From Microbispora rosea (lineage in GTDB: Bacteria; Actinomycetota; Actinomycetes; Streptosporangiales; Streptosporangiaceae): 64,000 bases of DNA. The translations under genes and the position numbers were made by a program. Where the stretch lies: the NCBI RefSeq assembly GCF_900156315.1, contig NZ_FTNI01000019.1, forward strand, positions 121,390 to 185,389. The letters run 5' to 3'. The notes beneath the pieces are model-generated. The model made no database searches. It was not told the origin of the DNA and saw nothing but the letters and a program-made list of their open reading frames with translations. Shown here in pieces: positions 49,167 to 59,267 of this stretch; positions within the stretch are counted from its first letter, which is position 1; every line of letters begins with the position of its first letter.

Positions 49167-49718
49167 ATGGACGACGACGAGGCAGTGACCCGCGCCCTGG
49201 CCGGTGACCTTGACGCCTACGAGGTGCTGGTCACCCGATACAGCGCGGTCGCCCACCGGACGGCGAGCCTGCTCGGGGCGGCCGACGAGGCGGAGGACGT
49301 CGTCCAGGAGGCGTTCGTCAAGGCGTTCCGCCACCTCAAGGGTTTCCGCCGGGGCTCGTCCTTCCGCCCGTGGCTGCTGCGCATCGTGGCCAACGCGACC
49401 CACGACCTCACCCGGTCGCGCGGCCGCCGCTCCGACCTCGCCGTACGGCTGGGCCGCGAGCGGGAGCCGTACGGACCAGGGGATCCCGAGGACCCGGAGG
49501 ACGCGGCCGTGGACGCCGACGGCAGGACCCGCCTGCTGGAGTCCGTACGCGCGCTGCCCGACGGGGAACGCGAAGCCGTGGTCTGCAGGTATTTCCTGCA
49601 GTTGTCCGAGGCGGAGACGGCCGAGGTCCTCGGCGTGCGCCTCGGCACGGTGAAGTCGCGGACGTTCCGGGCCCTGCGGCGCCTGCGGGAGGAGGTGGGC
49701 CGTGAGCACCTCGGATGA
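49167..49718 (+). CDS. ECF sigma factor
   Basis: 183 residues. Region 2 (VVQEAFVKAFRHLKGF, SSFRPWLLRIVANATHDLTR) and region 4 (LQLSEAETAEVLGVRLGTVKSRTFRALRRL) without the usual large insertions. ATG 49167 opens MDDDEAVTRALAGD. It has no Shine-Dalgarno site and is preceded by two tandem TTG-containing decamers, so leaderless or alternative TTG starts (49158) are possible. It overlaps the next gene by 17 nt, which encodes a single-helix membrane protein and probable partner. Confidence 0.88.
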   Translation: MDDDEAVTRALAGDLDAYEVLVTRYSAVAHRTASLLGAADEAEDVVQEAFVKAFRHLKGFRRGSSFRPWLLRIVANATHDLTRSRGRRSDLAVRLGREREPYGPGDPEDPEDAAVDADGRTRLLESVRALPDGEREAVVCRYFLQLSEAETAEVLGVRLGTVKSRTFRALRRLREEVGREHLG

Positions 49719-50466
49719 CAGGGATCCGATCGCACCGGAGGACCTCGAGTCACGGCTGCGGGCCCTCGGCGAGGACCTGGCGGTGCCCCCTGCGCCGCCT
49801 CCCGCCGACCTGGCGCGCGCCGTACGCGCCCGCCTCGAAGACGGCCGGGCCCACGACGGGCGCGCCGGCGACAGGACACGGCGGCGGGCCGCATGGCGGC
49901 CGCCGCCGCGCGTGGCGGCAGCGGCGGTGGCGGTGCTGATGGCCGTGCTGCTCGGGGCCACTCCCCAGGGCCGGGCCGCGGTGGTGTCGGTGCTGCGCTT
50001 CGCGGGCGTCGAGATCCACGTGGGCGGTGCCGGGCCGCTGCCCACGGGGGTGCCGGGCCCGTTGCCCGGCGAGCGCCGGGTGACGCTGGAGGAGGCGCGG
50101 CGGACCGCCCGCTTCCCCGTCGCCGTGCCGTCCGCGCTCGGCGCGCCGGCCGACGTACGCGTCGCCGACGGCGGCCGGGTGGTGACGCTCCTGTGGCCGG
50201 GCGTCCGGCTCGACGAGTTCGACGGCACGCTGAGCGTCGTCTGGCGCAAGGAGCTCGGAGAGCCGTGGCCGGATCAGGTGGGCGCGGTCGGCGGATGGTG
50301 GATCCAGCAGCCCCACGGGGTGTCGTACATGCCGTCGGCCGGCGGCGCGCCGCAAGAGGCGCGGGTGGCAGGGCCGACGCTCATCTGGCAGCACAAGCTG
50401 GTCGGGCTGCGGCTGGAGGGGCCGGACCGCGACGAGGCCGTGCGGATCGCCCTCTCGGTCCGGTGA
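49702..50466 (+). CDS. Single-pass membrane protein, probable sigma-factor partner
   Basis: 254 residues, GTG start inside the end of the sigma gene (17-nt overlap), so coupled translation. An acidic N-terminal cytosolic part of about 65 residues is followed by a helix VAAAAVAVLMAVLLGA (about 72-88) and a C-terminal extracytoplasmic beta-rich domain (VTLLWPGVRLDEFDGTLSVVWRK). The layout is that of an anti-sigma factor, but no zinc-binding HxxxCxxC motif is present, so it would be an atypical one. Similar genes often follow ECF factors in actinobacteria. Confidence 0.65.
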   Translation: MSTSDDRDPIAPEDLESRLRALGEDLAVPPAPPPADLARAVRARLEDGRAHDGRAGDRTRRRAAWRPPPRVAAAAVAVLMAVLLGATPQGRAAVVSVLRFAGVEIHVGGAGPLPTGVPGPLPGERRVTLEEARRTARFPVAVPSALGAPADVRVADGGRVVTLLWPGVRLDEFDGTLSVVWRKELGEPWPDQVGAVGGWWIQQPHGVSYMPSAGGAPQEARVAGPTLIWQHKLVGLRLEGPDRDEAVRIALSVR

Positions 50467-50475
50467 ACGGCGGAC

Positions 50476-51513
50476 TCACTCGGGGGAGGCGAGCCAGGCG
50501 TCGATCTCGCCGAGCAACTCCTTCTTCACCGCGTCGGGCGCCGTCGACGACCGGATCGACTGCCGGGCCAGCTCGGCGAGCTCGGCGTCGGCGAAGCCGT
50601 ACACCTCCCGGGCGAGCTCATACTGCGGCAGCAGCCGGGCACCGAACAGCAGCGGGTCGTCGGCGCCGAGGGCGATCGGCACCCCGGCCTCGAAGAGCCG
50701 CCGCAGTGGCACGTCCTCGGGCCGTTCCGCCACCCCGAGGCCCACGTTGGACAGCGGGCACACCTCACAGGTGATCTGCCGGTCGGCCAGCCGTTCCATC
50801 AGGCGGGGCGACTCGGCCGCGCGCACCCCGTGCCCGATCCGGTCGGCGCCCAGGTCGTCGAGGCATTCCGCGACGCTCGCCGCGCCCAGCAGCTCGCCGC
50901 CGTGCGGCACGGCGAGCAGCCCCGCACGCCTGGCGATCCGGAAGGCGTGCTCGAAGTCCCTGGCCCGGCCGCGCCGCTCATCGTTGGACAGGCCGAAGCC
51001 CACCACGCCCCTGCCCTGGTAATGCGCCGCCAGGCGGGCCAGCGTCCTGGCGTCGAGCGTGTGCCGGGTGCGGTTGGCCGCCACGATCACCGCCATGCCG
51101 ATCCCGGCCTGCCGGGCCGCCTTCTCCGTCGCGTCGAGGACGAGTTCGAGTGTCTCGGTCAGCCCGCCGAACCGCTGGGCGTACCCGGACGGGTCGACCT
51201 GGATCTCCAGCCAGCGCGACCCCTCCCGGGCCTCGTCCTCGGCGGCCTCGCGCAGCAGCCGGTGGACGTCCTCGGGACGGCGCAGCACCGACCGCGCGAT
51301 GTCGTACAACCGCTGGAACCGGAACCAGCCGCGCTCGTCGGTCGCCCGCAGTTTCGGCGGCCAGTCCTCCACCAGAGCGTCGGGAAGGTGGACGCCCTGC
51401 TCCCGGGCGAGCTCGATCAGCGTCGAATGCCGCATCGAGCCGGTGAAGTGCAGGTGCAGGTGTGCCTTGGGGAGCGTGTTTAGTGGACGTGCCATCTCCA
51501 TATGTTGCCGCAT
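50476..51513 (-). CDS. add: Adenosine deaminase-family protein
   Basis: 345 residues of the amidohydrolase barrel that deaminates adenosine or a related purine. Metal and catalytic positions: HLHLHFTGSM (H20, H22), VPHGGE in place of the common HAGE, RIGHGVRA and ALGADDPLLFG (in place of NTDDP). These changes recur, as I remember, in an actinobacterial subgroup, so true adenosine specificity is probable but not certain. Starts at 51513, 51501 and 51495 are all possible; the first has GAGAG upstream. The gene neighbours the aminotransferase-secE region as in Streptomyces, but separated here by a sigma operon. Confidence 0.85.
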   Translation of the reverse strand: MRQHMEMARPLNTLPKAHLHLHFTGSMRHSTLIELAREQGVHLPDALVEDWPPKLRATDERGWFRFQRLYDIARSVLRRPEDVHRLLREAAEDEAREGSRWLEIQVDPSGYAQRFGGLTETLELVLDATEKAARQAGIGMAVIVAANRTRHTLDARTLARLAAHYQGRGVVGFGLSNDERRGRARDFEHAFRIARRAGLLAVPHGGELLGAASVAECLDDLGADRIGHGVRAAESPRLMERLADRQITCEVCPLSNVGLGVAERPEDVPLRRLFEAGVPIALGADDPLLFGARLLPQYELAREVYGFADAELAELARQSIRSSTAPDAVKKELLGEIDAWLASPE

Positions 51514-51569
51514 GTCGCTCTCAACCCGTCGCGGGGTTGGCGCGTTGGGGAGGGGCGAAAGGGGAGCTC

Positions 51570-52070
51570 ATGACCGAAGAAGACGAGGCGGCCTTCGACG
51601 AGTTCCTGGCCGCGCGCAGCACCGCCCTCCTGCGCACCGCGATCCTGGTCTGCGGCGCCTCTGCGTCGGATGCCGAGGACATGGTCCAGAACGCGCTGGA
51701 GAAGGTCTACCGGCACTGGCCGCGGATCCGGCACGACAACCCCGAGGCGTACGCGCGCCGGGTCGTGGTGAACGGCGCGATCAGCAAGGCCAGGCGGCGC
51801 AAGGTGCTCCAGGAGATCACCTTCGCCCAGCCGCCGGAGACACCTGTGGAATCGCCGGACCTCGGCCTGCGCGACGTGCTCGTCACCGAACTCAGGAAGT
51901 TGCCGGCCCGGATGCGGGCCGTACTGGTCCTTCGCTACTGGGAGGACATGTCGGAGGCCGAGACCGCCGCGCTGCTCGGCTGCTCGGTCGGCACCGTCAA
52001 GAGCCAGGCCGCCCGTGGCCTGGCACGCGTGCGCGCACGCATGGAGAACCTGGAAGGAGCGTCCGCATGA
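51570..52070 (+). CDS. SigE-family ECF sigma factor
   Basis: 166 residues. FDEFLAARSTALLRTAILVCG at the start and DAEDMVQNALEKVYRHWPRI in region 2 mark the actinobacterial SigE-type (membrane-associated) ECF group. Region 4 is YWEDMSEAETAALLGCSVGTVKSQAARGLARVR. ATG 51570 follows GGGGAG. The ATGA overlap with the downstream PASTA protein shows coupling. Target promoters unknown. Confidence 0.9.
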   Translation: MTEEDEAAFDEFLAARSTALLRTAILVCGASASDAEDMVQNALEKVYRHWPRIRHDNPEAYARRVVVNGAISKARRRKVLQEITFAQPPETPVESPDLGLRDVLVTELRKLPARMRAVLVLRYWEDMSEAETAALLGCSVGTVKSQAARGLARVRARMENLEGASA

Positions 52071-53065
52071 ACGTCGAAGAGGCACTGAGAGAGGCCATGG
52101 CCGCTCAGGTCGCGGGCGTGCACGCGTCGCCGTCGCTGGGCCAGGCGGTCCGGCGGGGCAACCGCCGCCACGCCGTCAGATTTCGTGTGGCGGGGGCGGT
52201 CGTGCTCGCCGGGGCGGTCGCCGTGGGCGTGCCCGTGGCGTTGACCGCCCGGCCCGACACCGCCTCCAACCCCGGCAGCCTCGCCGGGACCGGCGCCGGC
52301 GGCCAGGGAGGTCCGGCCGCGTCCGCGGCCGCCTCCGGCGACACCGTCGCCACGCCGGAAGTGCTCGTCCCCGACGTGGTCGGCAAGCGCGCCGTGGAGG
52401 TCGACGCCATCCTGAAGGAGGCCGGCTACACGGTGAAGGTCATGAAGATGGTCAACGACGACGCCCCGGCGGGCACGGTCTTCGCCCAGATGCCGCAGCC
52501 CGGGACGGCCGCTCCCCCCGGGGCGGCGGTCACGATCATGATCGCCACAACGGCCGGTCCGACCCCCGCCCCTTCGGAGGGCGCCGAGGGGGCGGGGATG
52601 CCCCAGGACCTCGGCGACCTGGGGGACGGCCGGACGCTCGGCGGTGTGCACCTCGGCTACCTGCCCGAACGGCTCGAATGGGGCAAGTGGTCCGGCAAGG
52701 ACGGGTTCGGCAAGGAGACCTACACCACGAGCTGGGTGGAGCCCGGCCTGGAACCCGGCATGTACAACGTCCAGATGGTCGTCTACCGGAAGGACGCCGC
52801 GAGCGTGCTGGCCAAGCGCATGCAGAGCTTCGCCGCGCAGGGCGCCGAGCCGGTCGAGGTCGGCGGCAGGAAGGCCTACCTGGTCAGCGTGTCGGAGGGC
52901 GGCGACCGGATCCTGGACGGCGGCACCCGGACGATCGTGTGGACCCTCGCGCCCGGCGTCGGGGCCGAGGTCATGATCAGCCCTGACTACGCGGCCAAGC
53001 TCGGCACGGCGGAGGCCGACAAGGAGCTGAAGAAAATCGCCGCCGGAGCCGCCCTCGGCAAGTGA
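52067..53065 (+). CDS. Membrane protein with a PASTA domain, probable partner of the SigE-type factor
   Basis: 332 residues overlapping the sigma gene by 4 nt. An N-terminal cytosolic stretch (about 1-42), a helix AVVLAGAVAVGVPVAL, a Gly/Ala/Ser linker, then one PASTA domain (about 103-165: VPDVVGKRAVEVDAILKEAG, MPQPGTAAPPGAAVTIMIA) and a C-terminal domain with LGYLPERLEWGKWSGKDGFG. PASTA modules bind muropeptides or beta-lactams, so this could be a cell-wall-sensing regulator of the sigma factor. That role is inferred from domain and operon only. Confidence 0.75.
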   Translation: MNVEEALREAMAAQVAGVHASPSLGQAVRRGNRRHAVRFRVAGAVVLAGAVAVGVPVALTARPDTASNPGSLAGTGAGGQGGPAASAAASGDTVATPEVLVPDVVGKRAVEVDAILKEAGYTVKVMKMVNDDAPAGTVFAQMPQPGTAAPPGAAVTIMIATTAGPTPAPSEGAEGAGMPQDLGDLGDGRTLGGVHLGYLPERLEWGKWSGKDGFGKETYTTSWVEPGLEPGMYNVQMVVYRKDAASVLAKRMQSFAAQGAEPVEVGGRKAYLVSVSEGGDRILDGGTRTIVWTLAPGVGAEVMISPDYAAKLGTAEADKELKKIAAGAALGK

Positions 53066-53126
53066 CGCCACCCCGATCCGGGCCCCGCGTTCCGTGGTGA
53101 GCTTCGCGATCACGCCCGGAGCATGA

Positions 53127-53164
53127 CGAAGGCCCGGTCCCGCTTTCGGGGGACCGGGCCTTCG
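53127..53164. terminator. Terminator hairpin after the PASTA-protein gene
   Basis: CGAAGGCCCGGTCC (53127-53140), 10-nt loop with TTT, GGACCGGGCCTTCG (53151-53164). A 14-bp stem in the convergent gap before the aminotransferase gene end. Confidence 0.8.
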
Positions 53165-53261
53165 CACCGGAATCCGTGGCGTCCAGGAGGACTCGGTTCT
53201 CAGCGGGTCTCCGTTGCCGGTGCGCCTCGATGCCGGGTCGGCTGAATCTTTCAGTGGGCCG

Positions 53262-54467
<1,206 letters not shown>

Positions 54468-54597
54468 GCCTCCATCGTTCCAGACGCGCCACGCGGTTTC
54501 GTCTCCATATCCAGGATGCGGACGGGTTCGCACGGTAGCTTTAGACCGCACACGAACGGCACCCGAGCCGCCTCCGGGCGGTGCGGTGGCCGTGTGG

Positions 54598-54627
54598 TTC
54601 GACGGAGTGGTGAATCCCGCGTACACT
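54598..54627 (+). promoter_or_regulatory. Promoter candidate for tRNA-Trp
   Basis: TTCGAC (54598-54603), 18-nt spacer, TACACT (54622-54627). A housekeeping-type promoter about 75 bp upstream of the tRNA. Confidence 0.4.
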
Positions 54628-54702
54628 TCACCGACTAGTGGGCCACGTGAACGACGGGACGGACGCTCCGGCGCGTTTCTCGGGTATCGTGGTGCACGGC
54701 TT

Positions 54703-54775
54703 AGGGCACTAGCGCAATTGGTAGCGCACCGGTCTCCAAAACCGGCGGTTGGGGGTTCGAGTCCCTCGTGCCCTG
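54703..54775 (+). tRNA. trnW: tRNA-Trp (anticodon CCA)
   Basis: A 73-nt cloverleaf. The acceptor AGGGCAC pairs with GTGCCCT, discriminator G; the anticodon loop CTCCAAA gives CCA at 54736-54738; the T loop GGTTCGAGTCC is intact. The CCA end is not encoded. Its place just before secE is conserved in actinobacteria to my knowledge. Confidence 0.96.
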
Positions 54776-54841
54776 CGGAGTGCGGTCCGCGCAACAATGG
54801 CGTGAAAGCGCGCCGCAACTGCGACGGACACGACGGATCAG

Positions 54842-55108
54842 GTGAGGACTGTGGCGATCGACACCCGCGGTGAAACCGCTGGCAAGCCAGGCAAGCCGAC
54901 CAGTGAGAAGAAGGCAAAGCGCACCTCGCCCGCTCTGTTCTACCGGCAGGTCGTCGCCGAGCTGCGCAAGGTCATCTGGCCCCGGCGTAATGACCTGATC
55001 TCGTACACCGTAGTTGTCCTGGTCTTCGTTGTGATCATGGTTGGGCTCGTGTTCGGGATCGATACGCTGCTGGGTAAGGCAGTGCTCTGGCTCTTCGGCG
55101 GATCCTGA
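54842..55108 (+). CDS. secE: Preprotein translocase subunit SecE
   Basis: 88 residues. A charged N-terminal tail ([18 protein letters not shown]), the conserved amphipathic hinge [24 protein letters not shown], and a single helix [17 protein letters not shown]. It is the short one-helix SecE that clamps SecY in the Sec channel. GTG 54842 is used; GTG 54851 is an equally plausible start with GAGG just upstream. Head of the secE-nusG-rplK-rplA series. Confidence 0.94.
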   Translation: MRTVAIDTRGETAGKPGKPTSEKKAKRTSPALFYRQVVAELRKVIWPRRNDLISYTVVVLVFVVIMVGLVFGIDTLLGKAVLWLFGGS

Positions 55109-55163
55109 TCCGGTCCGAGACGTCACAGCACGTCAAGACACCAAGCGAAGAAGGAAGAGTCCC

Positions 55164-55946
55164 GTGTCCGAGTCCCCGATGCCGGCCGACCGCTCCCATG
55201 ATGAGCATGACGAGTGGGGCACCGAGCAGGACGAGGCCGTAGCAGAGGTCGAGGAGACCGAGGAGACCACGGTCGCCGACTCAGACGGCGGTGACGGCGG
55301 CGAAGACTCGGCCGAGGCCGCCGCGCAGGTCGACGAGGACGGTGACGTCCTTCCGGATGTCGACCCGGTCGAGGAGTTCAAGCGTCAGCTTCGCGGTCAG
55401 TTCGGCGAGTGGTACGTCATCCACTCGTACGCCGGTTACGAGAACCGCGTGAAGCAGAACATCGAGAGCCGTATCGGGTCCCTCAACATGGAGGACTTCA
55501 TCTTCCAGGTCGAGGTGCCGACCCACACGATCACGGAGTTCAAGGGCGGCAAGAAGACTCCGATCAAGGAGCGCGTGCTTCCCGGCTACGTTCTGGTCCG
55601 GATGGACCTGACCGACGAGTCCTGGGCCGCGGTGCGCAACACGCCCGGTGTGACCGGCTTCGTCGGCCTGTCCAACAAGCCGAGCCCGCTGAACCTCGAC
55701 GAGGTCGCCAAGCTGCTGGCCCCGGAGCCTTCCGAGGAAGTCAAGAAGGCCACGACCAAGACCGCCACCGCGACCGTCGACTTCGAGGTCGGCGAGTCCG
55801 TCACGGTCATGGACGGGCCGTTCGCCACGCTGCCGGCCACGGTCAGCGAGATCAGCGCCGAGTCGCAGAAGCTCAAGGTCCTCGTCTCGATCTTCGGTCG
55901 AGAGACCCCGGTCGAGCTGTCGTTCAACCAGGTCTCGAAGATCTGA
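55164..55946 (+). CDS. nusG: Transcription elongation/termination factor NusG
   Basis: 260 residues. An acidic N-terminal extension of about 85 residues (runs of Asp/Glu), typical of actinobacteria, precedes the NGN domain ([43 protein letters not shown]) and the KOW domain ([22 protein letters not shown]). It binds RNA polymerase and couples it to Rho or ribosomes. GTG 55164 has GAAGGAAGAG upstream; in-frame codons before it overlap secE and are not used. Confidence 0.95.
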   Translation: MSESPMPADRSHDEHDEWGTEQDEAVAEVEETEETTVADSDGGDGGEDSAEAAAQVDEDGDVLPDVDPVEEFKRQLRGQFGEWYVIHSYAGYENRVKQNIESRIGSLNMEDFIFQVEVPTHTITEFKGGKKTPIKERVLPGYVLVRMDLTDESWAAVRNTPGVTGFVGLSNKPSPLNLDEVAKLLAPEPSEEVKKATTKTATATVDFEVGESVTVMDGPFATLPATVSEISAESQKLKVLVSIFGRETPVELSFNQVSKI

Positions 55947-55973
55947 GCGCCTCGCGTAGACTCGATAGCCGTC

Positions 55974-56013
55974 CTCACGCACGCCCTGTTTCGGCGTGCC
56001 CGTGAGGCTTTTG
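55974..56013 (+). terminator. Attenuator-like hairpin between nusG and rplK
   Basis: CCTCACG-CACGCC (55974-55986), short loop, GGCGTG-CC-CGTGAGG (55994-56008), then CTTTT. A long stem followed by T residues, placed so that it could end part of the nusG transcripts or act as a regulatory RNA site for rplK-rplA. Confidence 0.5.
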
Positions 56014-56040
56014 TAGGACAAAGGACCCGGAGAAAGACAA

Positions 56041-56472
56041 ATGCCTCCAAAGAAGAAAGTCGCGGCCCTGGTGAAGGTCCAGCTTCCCGCTGGGCAGGCC
56101 ACCCCCGCGCCGCCGGTCGGTACCGCGCTCGGTCCGCATGGCGTCAACATCATGGACTTCGTCAAGCAGTACAACGCGGCGACGGAGGCCCAGCGGGGCA
56201 ACATCATCCCCGTCGAGATCACCATCTTCGAAGACCGCACCTTCACCTTCATCACGAAGACGCCGCCGGCGCCTGAGCTGATCAAGAAGGCCGCCGGTCT
56301 GCAGAAGGGCAGCGCGAACCCGCACAAGGACAAGGTGGGCAAGCTGACCCGCGAGCAGCTTCGCCAGATCGCCGAGACCAAGATGCAGGACCTCAACGCG
56401 AACGACGTCGAGGCCGCCGAGAAGATCATCGCCGGCACCGCCCGCTCCATGGGCATCACCATCGCCGACTGA
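56041..56472 (+). CDS. rplK: 50S ribosomal protein L11
   Basis: 143 residues. [22 protein letters not shown] (as KKKVAAL...), [19 protein letters not shown] and the C-terminal RNA-binding part [10 protein letters not shown] are those of L11. Part of the GTPase-associated centre and the thiopeptide-binding site (prolines near 21-26 are intact). ATG 56041 follows GGAGAAAG. Same transcript as rplA. Confidence 0.97.
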   Translation: MPPKKKVAALVKVQLPAGQATPAPPVGTALGPHGVNIMDFVKQYNAATEAQRGNIIPVEITIFEDRTFTFITKTPPAPELIKKAAGLQKGSANPHKDKVGKLTREQLRQIAETKMQDLNANDVEAAEKIIAGTARSMGITIAD

Positions 56473-56543
56473 CTCTCAGCGGTGACCATCGCAGTGGGAG
56501 GGCCCGCGCAGGCCCGGACCACGATCTCCACGAGGAGCATGAA

Positions 56544-57257
56544 GTGAAGCGCAGCAAGAACTGGAAGAACGCGGCGGCCGAGGTCGACCGCGCGGCCCTG
56601 TACGCCCCGCTCGACGGCGTGCGGCTGGCCAAGAAGACCGCGACCACGAAGTTCGACGCGACCGTCGAGGTCGCCCTGCGGCTGGGCGTCGACCCGCGCA
56701 AGGCCGACCAGATGGTCCGTGGCACCGTCAACCTCCCGCACGGCACCGGCAAGACCGCCCGGGTCCTGGTCTTCGCGACCGGTGACCGTGCCGAGGAGGC
56801 CCGCGCGGCGGGCGCCGACATCGTCGGCTCCGACGAGCTGATCGACGAGGTGTCCAAGGGCCGTCTCGACTTCGACGCGGTCGTCGCCACCCCGGACCTG
56901 ATGGGCAAGGTCGGTCGTCTGGGCCGCGTGCTCGGCCCCCGCGGCCTCATGCCGAACCCGAAGACCGGCACGGTCACGCCCGCCGTGGCCAAGGCCGTCA
57001 CCGACATCAAGGGCGGAAAGATCGAGTTCCGGGTCGACCGGCACGCGAACCTGCACTTCATCATCGGCAAGGCGTCCTTCGACGACCGTCAGCTGGTGGA
57101 GAACTACGCGGCGGCGCTGGACGAGGTGCTGCGTCTCAAGCCGTCGGCGGCCAAGGGCCGTTACCTCAAGAAGGTCACCTTCACCACGTCCATGGGCCCG
57201 GGCATCCCGGTCGACCCGAACGTGACGCGGGGGATGACCGCCGAGATCGACGCCTGA
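56544..57257 (+). CDS. rplA: 50S ribosomal protein L1
   Basis: 237 residues, the normal length. [48 protein letters not shown] and [11 protein letters not shown] are L1 signatures. It binds the mobile stalk of 23S rRNA and can repress its own operon in other bacteria. GTG 56544 follows GAGGAG. A strong terminator follows. Confidence 0.97.
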   Translation: MKRSKNWKNAAAEVDRAALYAPLDGVRLAKKTATTKFDATVEVALRLGVDPRKADQMVRGTVNLPHGTGKTARVLVFATGDRAEEARAAGADIVGSDELIDEVSKGRLDFDAVVATPDLMGKVGRLGRVLGPRGLMPNPKTGTVTPAVAKAVTDIKGGKIEFRVDRHANLHFIIGKASFDDRQLVENYAAALDEVLRLKPSAAKGRYLKKVTFTTSMGPGIPVDPNVTRGMTAEIDA

Positions 57258-57282
57258 GCCGTCACCCCGGCCGATACGACGA

Positions 57283-57316
57283 CGGAAGCCCCCGCCCTTT
57301 CGGGCGGGGGCTTCCG
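57283..57316. terminator. Terminator after rplA
   Basis: CGGAAGCCCCCGCCC, loop TTTC, GGGCGGGGGCTTCCG. A perfect 15-bp stem 26 bp after the rplA stop. Confidence 0.85.
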
Positions 57317-57355
57317 CGCGTCTGCCGATAATCAGACGGCGAATAAACTCGGCCC

Positions 57356-57853
57356 GTGACCGAAGAGCGCAGGGATTCCGTCGATCACATCCTCGACCAG
57401 TGGCAGCGCGAGCGGCCCGACCTGGACCTGTCGGCCATGGGGGTCTTCGGTCGCGTCGCCCAGGTGGCCCGGGTGGTCGAGGGCCGGGTCGAGGAGGTCC
57501 TCAACCGGCACGGCCTGCGCTCGGGGGACTTCGACGTGCTGGCCGCGCTGCGCCGTTCCGGCCCGCCGTACACGCTGATCCCGTCCGAGCTGTCGGACAT
57601 GGTGATGATGTCGCGTGCCGGCATGACCAGCCGGCTCGACCGGCTGGAGGCCGCCGGACTGGTCGAGCGCAGTCTCGACCCGGCCGACCGGCGCAGCTTC
57701 AAGATCTCGTTGTCGGAGAAGGGGCGCGAGGTCATCGACGCGACGCTCACCGACCACGCGGCGAATCTCGCCGGGCTCGCGTCGGGGCTGGCCGCGGAGG
57801 ACGCCGCGACGCTCGATCGGTTGCTGCGCGACCTCCTGGGCGCCCTCGCGTAG
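57356..57853 (+). CDS. MarR-family regulator
   Basis: 165 residues. The winged helix TLIPSELSDMVMMSRAGMTSRLDRLEAAGLVER with wing DRRSFKISLSEKGREV is plain. It lies tail-to-tail (7 bp) with an amidohydrolase gene whose far promoter region carries an inverted repeat, so it may control that enzyme. GTG 57356; no Shine-Dalgarno site is obvious. It sits inside the ribosomal-protein region but has its own transcription unit after the rplA terminator. Confidence 0.87.
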   Translation: MTEERRDSVDHILDQWQRERPDLDLSAMGVFGRVAQVARVVEGRVEEVLNRHGLRSGDFDVLAALRRSGPPYTLIPSELSDMVMMSRAGMTSRLDRLEAAGLVERSLDPADRRSFKISLSEKGREVIDATLTDHAANLAGLASGLAAEDAATLDRLLRDLLGALA

Positions 57854-57860
57854 GCCGTGG

Positions 57861-59078
57861 TCAGGCCCGGGTCTGCCGCACGCCGCGGCGCCAGACCTCG
57901 CGAAGGGCGCGCGTTGCGGTGATGTCGCGAGTCGGGTCGCCGTCCACCAGCAGCAGGTCCGCGCGCAGGCCCGGCGCGATCCGGCCCCGATCGTGCAACG
58001 CGAACAGCCGTGCGGGGACGGCGGTGGCCGCGGCGAGCGCCTCCTCGCAGGTGAGGCCCGCCTCGGTGAGCAGCGCCAGTTCGCGGTGCATGCTCACGCC
58101 GTGCGGCGGAGCGAGGAAGTTGGCGTCGGTGCCCGCCACCACGGCCGCGCCCGCGGTGTGCAGAGCCCGGGTCGCGCCGAAGGCGTTGACGAGGCCGCGC
58201 GGGTGCACCGGGACCGCCCCGGGGTCCCTGCGGGCGGTCCCGGCCGTCCCCTCCGGGAGGCGTGACACGATGCGCTCGTCCTGGAGGACCTCGGCGCCGC
58301 CCTCGCCTCCCGTGATCACTTCGATGTAGCTGAGCGTGCTGACCACGAAGACGCCCTGCCTCGCGATGCGCGCGGCCAGTTCGGCCACGTACGGATCCTC
58401 GGGCCCGAGGTCGTGGAAGACGTGGGTGAGCGCGTCGACGCCCGCGTCGAGGGCGATGGCCGCTTCCCGGGCGGTGGCGATGTGCGCGACGGCCATGAGC
58501 CCCGCCGCGTGCCCGGCCTCGACCAGGGCGGCCACGACGCCGGGGGACAGCACGGGCAGGTCCAGTCCGGCGGTGGAGCCGTCGTCAATCACGATCTTCA
58601 GGTAGTCGGCGCCCTCGGCCAGCCGCGCTTCGACGAACGCCTCGGCCTCGCCCGCGTCCGCGATCGTGTCGAAGGGGCCCACGGCATCGCCCACGTGCTC
58701 CAGCCCGGCGGCCTCGGCCGCCATGATCTGGCTGGGGTGCCCTCCCGGCGCGGTCGCGAGCACTCCCGAACTGCGCAGGTCGGCCACGTCGTCGCGGTCC
58801 GCCGCGAGCCGCCGCTGTCTGGCCAGGTTGGACGGCAGACAGAACATGTCGAGCTCGGTGGTAACCCCGAAGGCCAACGCTTGGGCGAGCATGCCGTCGG
58901 AGACGTGCGTGTGGGCGTCGAGCAGTCCGGGGAGCAGTGTCCCGCCCAAGCCGTCGATCTCGGCGTCGGTCCGCCCTCCGTCCCACTCCGTGATCCGGTC
59001 GTTCTCGATGAGCACGTCTGCCCGGGGAATGGCACGCTCCCCGTCGAATACCCGCACGTCCTTGATCAGCGTACGCAT
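57861..59078 (-). CDS. Metal-dependent amidohydrolase (imidazolonepropionase-like)
   Basis: 405 residues. A split beta-sandwich and TIM barrel with the metal motif H56/H58 (LLDAHTHVSDG), later ALTHVFHDLG and GTDANFLAPPHG, and the closing ADLLLVDGDPTRDI. Members hydrolyse cyclic amides, dipeptides or organophosphates; the substrate cannot be told. ATG 59078 (MRTLIKDVRVFDG) follows GGAGAG. Convergent with the MarR gene, divergent from the lipoprotein gene. Confidence 0.87.
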   Translation of the reverse strand: MRTLIKDVRVFDGERAIPRADVLIENDRITEWDGGRTDAEIDGLGGTLLPGLLDAHTHVSDGMLAQALAFGVTTELDMFCLPSNLARQRRLAADRDDVADLRSSGVLATAPGGHPSQIMAAEAAGLEHVGDAVGPFDTIADAGEAEAFVEARLAEGADYLKIVIDDGSTAGLDLPVLSPGVVAALVEAGHAAGLMAVAHIATAREAAIALDAGVDALTHVFHDLGPEDPYVAELAARIARQGVFVVSTLSYIEVITGGEGGAEVLQDERIVSRLPEGTAGTARRDPGAVPVHPRGLVNAFGATRALHTAGAAVVAGTDANFLAPPHGVSMHRELALLTEAGLTCEEALAAATAVPARLFALHDRGRIAPGLRADLLLVDGDPTRDITATRALREVWRRGVRQTRA

Positions 59079-59114
59079 GGCTCTCCTTCGCCGTCCGTAT
59101 TTGGTTTCATGTCA

Positions 59115-59136
59115 GATAGTACGGAGGCTAACTATC
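59115..59136. promoter_or_regulatory. GATAGT/ACTATC inverted repeat upstream of the amidohydrolase
   Basis: GATAGT (59115-59120), 10-bp spacer, ACTATC (59131-59136), 37-58 bp before the amidohydrolase ATG in the divergent gap. A candidate site for the nearby MarR protein. Confidence 0.35.
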
Positions 59137-59267
59137 AGGAAGCAAACGAGAGCGATGTGGAGGTTTTGTGCACATCTCATGGGGTTCTGCCCGGTAGCGA
59201 CGCGCTGTCGGCGTTAGGCGCATAGGGTCAAGGGCAGGTAAAGGGGGACACCGAAGGGATGGAAACA

